DNA of 9,762 nt from Flavobacteriaceae bacterium. GTDB taxonomy: Bacteria; Bacteroidota; Bacteroidia; Flavobacteriales; Flavobacteriaceae. The notes beneath the pieces were generated by a model that saw only the letters and a program-made list of their open reading frames with translations, was not told the origin of the DNA and made no database searches. The DNA lies in the NCBI GenBank assembly GCA_947461915.1, contig CANHNG010000037.1, positions 1 through 9,762 on the forward strand, given 5' to 3'. Below, one piece after another: positions 1 through 6,100 of this stretch. Position 1 is the stretch's first letter. Every line of letters begins with the position of its first letter. Made by a program: the position numbers and the translations under genes.

Positions 1-1
1 A

Positions 2-478
2 AAAAGAATCACAAATGATTCCCCCGAAACTATTGGAACTAACAAACAGTTTTACATAAAGCTAGACGTCCTGCATACCTTTTATTTGAATCAAAAAAAT
101 TGTATTAACATAAATTCTCGAACTAATTTTTTAAATAGTGAAACTTATATCATAAACGAATTATTCCGCTTTGGAGGAAGTAATTCCATACGCGGATTTG
201 CGGAAAATAGTTTACAAGCCAATTTCTTGTCGGCCATACAAACAGAATACCGATATGTTGCTTCTCCTAGTTTATATATTCATTCCATAATGGATTATGG
301 TTTCTATCAAGACGACAGCGCAAAAAATAAGGGAGATTTAATAGGCCTAGGATTGGGAATTGGTCTACATACAAAAAACGGACTGCTAAAAATAGCTTTC
401 GCAAATGGAATTTTTAACAATCAAGAGGTGAAATTTTACAACACTTTTATTCACATAAATTACAATATTAAATTTTGA
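2..478 (+). CDS. C-terminal part of an outer-membrane beta-barrel protein, Omp85 (BamA/TamA/FhaC) superfamily-like; 5' end outside window
   Basis: The reading frame is open from base 2, so the gene begins before the window; the first start-like codon inside, TTG at 86, is only an internal leucine. About 158 codons are visible. The strongest clue is GGSNSIRGF (RGF encoded at 191-199), which resembles the conserved loop-6 (V/I)RGF/Y motif of Omp85 barrels, followed by alternating polar and hydrophobic strands (TEYRYVASPSLYIHSIMDYG, then GLGLGIGLHTKNGLLKIAFA). The protein ends in NYNIKF; a terminal aromatic residue is typical of outer-membrane barrels. Omp85 proteins insert or transport proteins across the outer membrane, but with the POTRA region missing the exact subfamily and substrate cannot be assigned. 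The gene is followed by a 146-bp gap before the susC-like gene, so co-transcription is uncertain. Confidence 0.7.
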   Translation, partial: KRITNDSPETIGTNKQFYIKLDVLHTFYLNQKNCININSRTNFLNSETYIINELFRFGGSNSIRGFAENSLQANFLSAIQTEYRYVASPSLYIHSIMDYGFYQDDSAKNKGDLIGLGLGIGLHTKNGLLKIAFANGIFNNQEVKFYNTFIHINYNIKF

Positions 479-590
479 TAACCTGACCTAGAACCAGAAT
501 ACGTGACAAATTTTACCCTAAATGTTGTAAAATAATTTACACTCCTCCAATAAAAAACATATTTTATTAGGAAAGTTAACAAATTATTAA

Positions 591-598
591 GATATTTG
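591..598 (+). promoter_or_regulatory. Candidate -7 box for the susC/susD-like operon
   Basis: GATATTTG differs from the Bacteroidetes -7 consensus TAnnTTTG only at the first base. It would place the transcription start near 602 and give a leader of about 23 nt before the ATG at 625. No clear -33 TTTG is visible at the expected distance. The rest of the 479-624 gap is AT-rich, with only a weak imperfect hairpin near 547-571. Confidence 0.35.
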
Positions 599-624
599 GG
601 AGACTAATTCAAAATATATAAACA

Positions 625-3600
625 ATGAAACTAAAGTTTAATGGATTCTTAGTACTATTGGTAGTACTTGTGGCGCAAATCACTTTTGCGCAAGAGAGAG
701 CCGTTTCGGGTGTTGTTTCCGATAATGCAGGAATGCCTCTACCAGGCGTGAGTGTGTTGGTGAAAGGAACTAAATCCGGGACGCAAACTGATTTTGACGG
801 AAAATATTCCATCAAAGCATCATCAAACCAGATCTTGATTTTTAGCTTTATTGGGATGAAAACCCAAGAAGTTTTGGCAAGTTCTTCTAAAGTCAATGTT
901 AAATTGGAATCTGACACTCAACAATTAAGTGAAGTTGTTATTAACGTTTTTGGTGTTGAAGTTAAAAAAAATCAGAATGCTTCAGCTTATTCCAAAGTAA
1001 AAGGAACCTCACTAATTAATTCAGGAGAATCCTCATTATTAAAAGGCTTGTCTGGAAAAGCTTCTAGCGTTAATATCGTTTCTAGTTCAGGAGACCCCGG
1101 ATCAAGTGCTTATATCCAAATTAGAGGTCAAAACTCTATTACAGGAACAACTCAACCTTTATTTGTTATTGACGGAATCCCAGTTTCAAACGATGAAGTT
1201 TTAGATGGGGATGGAACCGACGGCGTAGGACAACAAAATCGTTTAAATGATATCAACCCAAATGACATTGAATCTGTTCAAATTTTAAAAGGCGCTTCTG
1301 CAGCTGCACTTTGGGGTTATAGAGCTGCAAATGGAGTTGTTCTTATTACAACAAAAAAAGGAAAAAAAGGAAAAGTTTCTGTTGATATCAACTCAAGCAT
1401 TTCTTTTGACAAAGCAAATGTTAGAATGGATCTTCAAGATCGTTTTGGACAAGGTAGTGATGGTGTTTGGGCTAAAAACGATCGCAATTCATTTGGTGAT
1501 AAAATAACTACAAGAAGTGGCGCTTCTGACATATACGATGCAGCTGGAGCTTATTTTGTGTCTAATAACGGAAATACTATCTACCCAATAGCCGCTGGCG
1601 GAAAAAACAGCATAGCAAATTACAATAATTCGAATATGGATGCTGTTATTGGAAACGGCCAGCTAATTGATAATCATATCGGAATTAGCGGTGGTGTTGA
1701 AAGTACAAACTTTTATTTAGGATTTGGAAATTCAAAACAAGAAGGTATTATTCGTAAAAGTAATTATGAGAGAACTAGTTTAGATTTTTCAACTGAATCT
1801 AAAATTGGAGAGAAAACATCCTTTAAAGGAAAATTCAGTTACTCTTCTGTAAATTCAAAAAGAATTCAACAAGGCTCAAACACAAGTGGATTAATGTTAG
1901 GTTTATATAGAAGTCCTGCAGATTTTGACAACTCAGATTTTATTGGAACTCATTATGATGAATTTGGTGTGCCATCATTCAACAGCCAAAGAGCGTATCG
2001 GCAAGATATCGGAACATATGCAGGTGATTTAGCACCAGGGTATAACAATCCACTTTGGACAACTGATATTCAATCAAATCCAAACAAGGTAAACCGTTAC
2101 ATTGCTGGTTTTGAGCTGAAACATGAAGTTAACAATTGGCTTTCATTACTTGCAAGGGTTGGTATAGACGGATATAGCGACAAAAGACTAACTATGTTCC
2201 CTGTGAATTCTGTTGAAAATAACGGAGATGGTAGCGCCGACGAAAGTGTAATTGATTTTCAACAATACAATGTCGACTTCATGGCTTTAGGTGATTTAAA
2301 ATTGAATGAAAATATTAATTTAAATTATCTTACAGGATTCAATTTAGCAGAAACTGATTATGCTCAAAGAGGCGGTTCTTATAAAAACTTTTTAATCGAT
2401 TCAAATAAATTTTCTTATGACAATGCTTTGATTCTTGATAAAACTACGTTTTTAAACAGATCTACCACTAGATTAAGCGGAGCATATTTTTCTACTGCTT
2501 TTGATTATAAAAATTATCTGTTTTTAACCCTTGGAGGTCGTTTTGAAACTTCTTCAACTTATGATCCAAATCTGAAAGTGTACTTTTATCCAACTGCAGA
2601 ATTCGGATATAAATTTACTAACAATCTAGAAAGCAAAATATTAACCAACGGAAAACTACGTTTAACTTATGGTCAAGTAGCTTCTGTTCCAGGTTTTGGA
2701 TACGGAACTACTTATTACTCTTCAGCAACAGGAGCTGAAGGTTGGGGTCCAGGTTACGATTCTGGAGTTTATAACGGATCATTTCAACAATCTGGAACAA
2801 GAGGAAATCCAAATTTAAAACCTGAAATTAAAACAGAAATGGAATTTGGAACCGATTTAGAATTGTTAAAAAAAATCAAATTAACTGCAACTTACTATAC
2901 TAATGAAACTAAAGATTTGCTTGTTAATGTTCCTTTAAACGGAAGTTCGACATTTAATTCTGCTTATGGTAATTCTGCAACAATTCAAAATAAAGGAATT
3001 GAATTAGAATTTGACGCTAATATTTTACCATCAGATTCTAAAATAAAATGGACTCTTTTTGGAAATTGGAGCCAAAACAAAAACGAAGTTACTCATCTTG
3101 ACGGAACAACTTCTTTATTCCTTAACGGATTCGCTAATGGATCTTCACGCGCTGTGTTAGGAGAACCTCTTGGAGTCCTTTGGGGTGGTAAATTTGATAG
3201 AAATTCCAACGGAACTATGATATTGGATTCTAATGGATTCCCAACAGTTGCTTCGTCTGAAGGGGTGATTGGCAATCCTAATCCGAAATGGAGAGGTGGT
3301 ATTGGCACATCTATTGAGTACAAAAATTTCAAAATAAGCACTTTATTTGACGCTTCAATGGGAGGTCAATTATGGGACGGGACAAATGGAGCTTTAACCA
3401 ACTTTGGTAGGACATGGGAAACTGCAAATGAAGTAACATTAACATCCCCTACAGTAAATTATGCTGGATCTACAATTCCTGCAGGAACTGTAAGGGGAAA
3501 TCTTCATGACTTTGGAGGAGGACCTGTTTTACTTGATGAATCATGGTACACAAGTATTGGCGGAGGTTTTGGACCAGTAGCTGAACAATTTATTAAATCT

Positions 3601-3849
3601 GCAAGTTGGGTTAAATGGAGAGAATTAACTTTCTCTTATCATTTAAAATTGAGCGACAAACAAATTATTGGATTTGAAAGCGTTACTTTTTCTGCAACGG
3701 GAAGAAATTTATGGTTATGGACAGAAGCTAAAGATTTAGGCCAAGACCCAGAAACCAATCTTACTGGAGGTTCAAACGGAAGAGGATTACAGTATTTTAA
3801 TAATCCAAATTCTAAATCAGTTATATTTAGTGTAAACTTAAAATTCTAA
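625..3849 (+). CDS. SusC/RagA-family TonB-linked outer-membrane receptor
   Basis: This is a 1074-residue TonB-dependent transporter of the SusC class, within the family's usual length. A signal peptide covers about residues 1-22 (cleavage near TFA/QE). A carboxypeptidase-regulatory-like beta-sandwich follows at about 27-94 (VSGVVSDNAGMPLPGVSV), then a TonB-box-like segment LSEVVINVFG at 101-110. The plug carries SusC hallmarks: IRGQNSITG...PLFVIDGIPV at about 166-187 and LKGASAAALWGYRAANGVVL further on. The remainder is a 22-strand-type barrel ending in VNLKF. No N-terminal STN signalling domain is present and no sigma/anti-sigma pair lies in view, so direct transcriptional signalling is not indicated. 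The susD-like gene starts three bases after the stop, so the two products almost certainly form one uptake complex, with the receptor as the channel. The substrate (glycan, peptide or other) is unknown because no degradative enzyme is adjacent. Confidence 0.96.
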   Translation: MKLKFNGFLVLLVVLVAQITFAQERAVSGVVSDNAGMPLPGVSVLVKGTKSGTQTDFDGKYSIKASSNQILIFSFIGMKTQEVLASSSKVNVKLESDTQQLSEVVINVFGVEVKKNQNASAYSKVKGTSLINSGESSLLKGLSGKASSVNIVSSSGDPGSSAYIQIRGQNSITGTTQPLFVIDGIPVSNDEVLDGDGTDGVGQQNRLNDINPNDIESVQILKGASAAALWGYRAANGVVLITTKKGKKGKVSVDINSSISFDKANVRMDLQDRFGQGSDGVWAKNDRNSFGDKITTRSGASDIYDAAGAYFVSNNGNTIYPIAAGGKNSIANYNNSNMDAVIGNGQLIDNHIGISGGVESTNFYLGFGNSKQEGIIRKSNYERTSLDFSTESKIGEKTSFKGKFSYSSVNSKRIQQGSNTSGLMLGLYRSPADFDNSDFIGTHYDEFGVPSFNSQRAYRQDIGTYAGDLAPGYNNPLWTTDIQSNPNKVNRYIAGFELKHEVNNWLSLLARVGIDGYSDKRLTMFPVNSVENNGDGSADESVIDFQQYNVDFMALGDLKLNENINLNYLTGFNLAETDYAQRGGSYKNFLIDSNKFSYDNALILDKTTFLNRSTTRLSGAYFSTAFDYKNYLFLTLGGRFETSSTYDPNLKVYFYPTAEFGYKFTNNLESKILTNGKLRLTYGQVASVPGFGYGTTYYSSATGAEGWGPGYDSGVYNGSFQQSGTRGNPNLKPEIKTEMEFGTDLELLKKIKLTATYYTNETKDLLVNVPLNGSSTFNSAYGNSATIQNKGIELEFDANILPSDSKIKWTLFGNWSQNKNEVTHLDGTTSLFLNGFANGSSRAVLGEPLGVLWGGKFDRNSNGTMILDSNGFPTVASSEGVIGNPNPKWRGGIGTSIEYKNFKISTLFDASMGGQLWDGTNGALTNFGRTWETANEVTLTSPTVNYAGSTIPAGTVRGNLHDFGGGPVLLDESWYTSIGGGFGPVAEQFIKSASWVKWRELTFSYHLKLSDKQIIGFESVTFSATGRNLWLWTEAKDLGQDPETNLTGGSNGRGLQYFNNPNSKSVIFSVNLKF

Positions 3850-3852
3850 AAA

Positions 3853-5304
3853 ATGAAAAGTAAATATATAAAAACCGCAAGCCTTTGCCTAATGCTTTCT
3901 ATAGCAATTGGATGTACTAGTTATGTTGAGGACACTAATGTGAGTTTAGACTCGCTAGCGGATTCAGATGCTAAAAACTTGTTTCAGGGCGTGCTTTTAG
4001 CCAACCAATTTTTTCAAACAAGTGCAACAGCTAGAGATGCAATGATTTGGCTTAACCAAGCAAATGGAGAAGACAGACAATACACGGCATTAAACAATTG
4101 GAACAATACAACTGCATCAGAATTTGATGATAGTTGGAATAATGCCTATGTAAATTGTATTACTCAAGCAAAATTAACGCAGGTTAAAGCAGCTAAAGAA
4201 GTAAATCCAAATTTAAAAGGAGCTGCTCAGGTTATAGAAGCTCATTGTATGGGCACAGTAACTTCTTTATGGGGCGATGCACCATACTCTGAATTAGATA
4301 TTACAGGAAATAATCTGTCTCCAAAATATGATACTCAAGCTTCTATTTACGCGAAATTACAGATTCTTTTAGATGATGCTATTGCAAACCTTAGTTCGTC
4401 TGTTGGAAGTGGAATACCAGGAGATAAAGATATCTATTATGCAGGTGTCGCATCAAAATGGATAAAACTAGCTCATTCTCTTAAAGCAAGATATTATCTT
4501 CATGTAAAAGATTATGATAATGCAAAAACACAAGCTTTATTAGGTATTGATGTAGCTGCCGATGATTTAAAAGCTGTTTTCGGAAATTCTTATGTGCAAA
4601 ATTTCAATCCATACTATTCTTTCTTAGTATATGATAGAGACACATATATGTCTGGAGACAGCTATGCAGCACGATTGTTAGATCCTACTGATGCTTTGTA
4701 TAGAGGTAATTCTAAAACGGATGAATCTGCAAGATTTGCATTTACTTACAACCAAGAGTACTTTTCACCTTATTCTCTTAACATTTATGGTGCTGACTAT
4801 GGAGGGACAAATGGTAAATTTGGAAGTGATTCTCCATTACCTATGGTAACGTTTGGTGAGATGTTGTTAATTATTGCTGAATCAGATACAAGAACTTCTT
4901 TTACTTCTGGCCTAACTTCATATAATAATTATAGAGCATTACTAAATACTGGATATTCTATAGGAATCGATAATACAGGTTATGATACTGAAACATTTGA
5001 TTATTCTGCATATGATGCCGCTGATTTTGATGCTAGCGGAATCGAGAACCCTTCACCAACAAGTATCACAAATCAAAATGCCTTATTAAGAGAAATCATG
5101 CAAGAAAGATACATCTACTTAATGGCTAACTTTGAAGGCTTTAATGATTTTGGAAGAACCAATAACATCGCTGAAATCCAATTAAAAACAGGGTACGCAG
5201 GAACACCTCAACGCTTTTTATATCCACAAGTAGAGGTAAATGCAAACCCAAACACACCTAGTCCTATTCCGACAATGGTAACAAAAACACCAGTTCACAA
5301 TTAA
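3853..5304 (+). CDS. SusD/RagB-family nutrient-binding surface lipoprotein (SusD-like_2 type)
   Basis: The 483-residue product begins with a lipoprotein signal peptide ending in IAIG-C, with Cys21 as the lipidated residue. The following TSYVEDT has an acidic pair at +5/+6 that could act as a surface-export signal as described in Bacteroidetes lipoproteins, although it does not match a published consensus exactly. Family marks of the SusD-like_2 group include AHCMGTVTSLWGDAPYSEL in the helical TPR-like core, QERYIYLMANFEGFNDFGR near the C-terminus, and the proline-rich end QRFLYPQVEVNANPN. SusD proteins cap the SusC barrel and bind the ligand. The ATG lies three bases after the susC stop (TAA AAA ATG), which indicates one mRNA. 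A strong hairpin terminator follows 20 bp after the stop. The substrate is unknown. Confidence 0.94.
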   Translation: MKSKYIKTASLCLMLSIAIGCTSYVEDTNVSLDSLADSDAKNLFQGVLLANQFFQTSATARDAMIWLNQANGEDRQYTALNNWNNTTASEFDDSWNNAYVNCITQAKLTQVKAAKEVNPNLKGAAQVIEAHCMGTVTSLWGDAPYSELDITGNNLSPKYDTQASIYAKLQILLDDAIANLSSSVGSGIPGDKDIYYAGVASKWIKLAHSLKARYYLHVKDYDNAKTQALLGIDVAADDLKAVFGNSYVQNFNPYYSFLVYDRDTYMSGDSYAARLLDPTDALYRGNSKTDESARFAFTYNQEYFSPYSLNIYGADYGGTNGKFGSDSPLPMVTFGEMLLIIAESDTRTSFTSGLTSYNNYRALLNTGYSIGIDNTGYDTETFDYSAYDAADFDASGIENPSPTSITNQNALLREIMQERYIYLMANFEGFNDFGRTNNIAEIQLKTGYAGTPQRFLYPQVEVNANPNTPSPIPTMVTKTPVHN

Positions 5305-5324
5305 TTAAAAACCATTAAGTTTTC

Positions 5325-5356
5325 AAAACCACCCAGTAAAATGGGTGGTTTTTTTT
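5325..5356 (+). terminator. Rho-independent terminator of the susC/susD-like operon
   Basis: The arms 5325-5335 (AAAACCACCCA) and 5342-5352 (TGGGTGGTTTT) are perfectly complementary over 11 bp with a 6-nt loop (GTAAAA). An uninterrupted T-run extends to 5356. The hairpin lies 20 bp after the susD-like stop codon. Confidence 0.93.
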
Positions 5357-5357
5357 A

Positions 5358-5471
5358 TACCTTTTGTCTTATCCCATGGAAAAAGAACATCTAATATTTG
5401 GTATACGAGCCATTATTGAGGCTATGCAAGCAGGAGCAGCGGTTGACAAAGTATTCATTCAAAAAAAATAG
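5358..5471 (+). pseudogene. Truncated copy of the 5' end of rlmB (fragment A), with a defective promoter remnant
   Basis: An ATG at 5376 opens a 31-codon frame, MEKEHLIFGIRAIIEAMQAG and onward to KVFIQKK, ending at TAG 5469-5471. It matches the start of the intact rlmB gene at 6101 in 28 of the first 30 residues. The DNA differs at 14 of 90 positions, 12 of them synonymous; only codons 17 (M for I) and 19 (A for S) change the protein. The similarity fades at codon 31, where an eight-A run leads into the stop. Upstream, TACCTTTTG at 5358-5366 resembles the TATCTTTG promoter box of intact rlmB with one extra T, and both copies sit just behind the T-tail of a terminator. Rest of the gene absent: only the start of the RNA-binding domain could be made, so this is a remnant. 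The mostly synonymous divergence implies it came from a functional, related rlmB and not from decay of a recent local duplicate. Confidence 0.88.
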
Positions 5472-5497
5472 CTGTCAAATAAATGGACTTAGACTTC

Positions 5498-5546
5498 AAA
5501 AAACTGGATAAATATGGAATCTGATTCCATATTTATCCAGTTTTTT
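5498..5546. terminator. Perfect 23-bp inverted repeat, probable bidirectional terminator
   Basis: Bases 5498-5520 and 5524-5546 are exact reverse complements over 23 bp, with a 3-nt loop (CTG). The arms begin with six A and end with six T, so on either strand the hairpin is followed by a U-run. It sits between two rlmB-like fragments with no complete gene next to it. It may be the terminator of a lost gene or the end of an inserted segment. The stem is long and flawless for an ordinary terminator. Confidence 0.75.
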
Positions 5547-5640
5547 AAGAAAAAGAAAAGCCGGAAAATCGGAAATAAGAGCAATAATTGAAGTAATACA
5601 AGTTGTTAAAAAATAATTATCATGAAAAAAGAAATAGGCC
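5547..5640 (+). pseudogene. Probable second, heavily decayed rlmB 5' fragment (fragment B)
   Basis: Bases 5575-5601 read IRAIIEVIQ, matching residues 10-18 of intact RlmB (IRAIIEAIQ) in 8 of 9 positions and 21 of 27 bases. Counting back from the shared GGA at 5571-5573, the distance to 5547 equals the distance to the rlmB ATG, but the start codon is AAG and the codons between are mostly changed. An extra A at 5574 and an in-frame TAA at 5614 break the frame. A weak further match (AAAAAGAAATA, near 5626-5636) corresponds to the rlmB bases at codons 29-32 after a net deletion of about 7 nt. Like fragment A and intact rlmB, it follows directly behind a hairpin with a T-tail. Only the 27-base core is convincing; chance similarity in A-rich DNA is not excluded. 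Confidence 0.45.
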
Positions 5641-5686
5641 TAAATTATTAGAATCGAAAAAAGCATTAACTAATGTATAAGTTTTA

Positions 5687-5694
5687 TATCTTTG
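5687..5694 (+). promoter_or_regulatory. Promoter -7 box for the small coiled-coil membrane protein gene
   Basis: TATCTTTG matches the Bacteroidetes TAnnTTTG consensus exactly and lies 32 bp before the ATG at 5727, giving a leader of roughly 28 nt. No TTTG -33 element is evident. The short leader is A-rich (AAGACAAAACAAA before the ATG), as is usual where Shine-Dalgarno pairing is not used. Confidence 0.65.
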
Positions 5695-5726
5695 ATATAT
5701 AATTAGTTTCATTAAGACAAAACAAA

Positions 5727-6038
5727 ATGAGTGCTACCGAAATAAAACTTTACGATTTTTTTAGAAAAGAGTTGAAACTCGACGACAATAGGGCTAAAAT
5801 TTTTACAGAGATTTTGTATGAAAGTATTGAAAACAATACTACACGAATCAATACTCAATACAAAAGCGAATTGCAATCTGATTTGCAAAAAATGGAAATG
5901 CAACTAAGAACCGATATGCAAAAAATGGAAATTCAAATAAAAGAAACCAAAACCGACATGATAAAATGGTTCTTTGCTTTTTTTGTTACATTGGTTATTA
6001 TGATTCTAGGACTTTACGCAACCATCTTACTAAAATAG
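5727..6038 (+). CDS. Small coiled-coil protein with a C-terminal membrane anchor, function unknown
   Basis: The product has 103 residues. Residues 1-40 are probably helical and polar (MSATEIKLYDFFRKELKLDD). A coiled coil covers about 45-79, rich in Q, K, E and M, with a near-duplicate 11-residue unit (LQKMEMQLRTD / MQKMEIQIKET). A single membrane helix spans about 80-101 (KWFFAFFVTLVIMILGLYAT), ending two residues before the stop. The layout resembles the widespread small DUF1640/CCDC90-like proteins, but that is only an architectural resemblance. The gene has its own promoter box at 5687 and its own terminator at 6058, so it is a self-contained unit. It is flanked by rlmB 5' fragments on the left and intact rlmB on the right, which suggests it arrived as cargo of a recombination event. 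No function can be given. Confidence 0.8.
   Translation: MSATEIKLYDFFRKELKLDDNRAKIFTEILYESIENNTTRINTQYKSELQSDLQKMEMQLRTDMQKMEIQIKETKTDMIKWFFAFFVTLVIMILGLYATILLK
5884..5932 (+). repeat. 33-bp period direct repeat inside the coiled-coil gene
   Basis: The 16-mer TGCAAAAAATGGAAAT occurs at 5884-5899 and again at 5917-5932, a spacing of 33 bp or 11 codons. It encodes the repeated QKMEMQ/QKMEIQ segments of the coiled coil. A unit gain or loss would keep the frame and change coil length by 11 residues. Confidence 0.8.
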
Positions 6039-6057
6039 AATCTCTTAGAACATTAAG

Positions 6058-6087
6058 AAACCGCTCCGAAATAGAGCGGTTTTTTTT
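6058..6087 (+). terminator. Rho-independent terminator of the coiled-coil gene
   Basis: The arms 6058-6066 (AAACCGCTC) and 6074-6082 (GAGCGGTTT) pair over 9 bp around a 7-nt loop (CGAAATA), followed by T to 6087. It lies 19 bp after the stop. Its tail runs straight into the promoter box of rlmB at 6089. Confidence 0.9.
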
Positions 6088-6088
6088 A

Positions 6089-6096
6089 TATCTTTG
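6089..6096 (+). promoter_or_regulatory. Promoter -7 box of rlmB, implying a leaderless transcript
   Basis: TATCTTTG is an exact TAnnTTTG match ending only 4 bases before the rlmB ATG at 6101. With the usual spacing, transcription would begin at or within a base or two of the start codon, so the mRNA would have essentially no leader. The box begins one base after the T-tail of the preceding terminator, and any -33 element would fall within the terminator hairpin. Confidence 0.65.
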
Positions 6097-6100
6097 CACC

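Noticed and set aside
86..88. TTG at 86 as the start of a 130-residue protein.
   Set aside because: The frame is open to base 2 and the sequence before 86 continues the barrel-like pattern, so this is an internal codon of a gene cut by the window edge.
547..571. AT-rich hairpin between the Omp85-like gene and the susC-like gene as a terminator.
   Set aside because: The stem is weak, contains a bulge, is all A/T near the loop and has no T-tail.
609..917. Minus-strand open frame over the start of the susC-like gene, with similar ones at 3093-3341, 6389-6643, 6708-6902, 8179-8565, 8581-8763 and 8609-8821.
   Set aside because: They lie antisense to well-supported genes, have no recognisable domains or promoter, and are explained as shadows of the coding strand.
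5622..5651. Short ORF MKKEIGLNY in the patchwork upstream of rlmB.
   Set aside because: It has nine codons, no promoter of its own, and lies in the region that looks like decayed rlmB sequence.
5712..5903. Minus-strand 63-codon frame opposite the coiled-coil gene.
   Set aside because: The plus-strand gene has a consensus promoter, a terminator and a coherent coiled-coil/membrane layout; the minus-strand frame has none of these.
5966..6100. An in-frame 45-codon N-terminal extension of RlmB beginning at 5966.
   Set aside because: It overlaps the 3' end of the coiled-coil gene and reads through its terminator and the rlmB promoter box. The RlmB family start and fragment A both point to the ATG at 6101.
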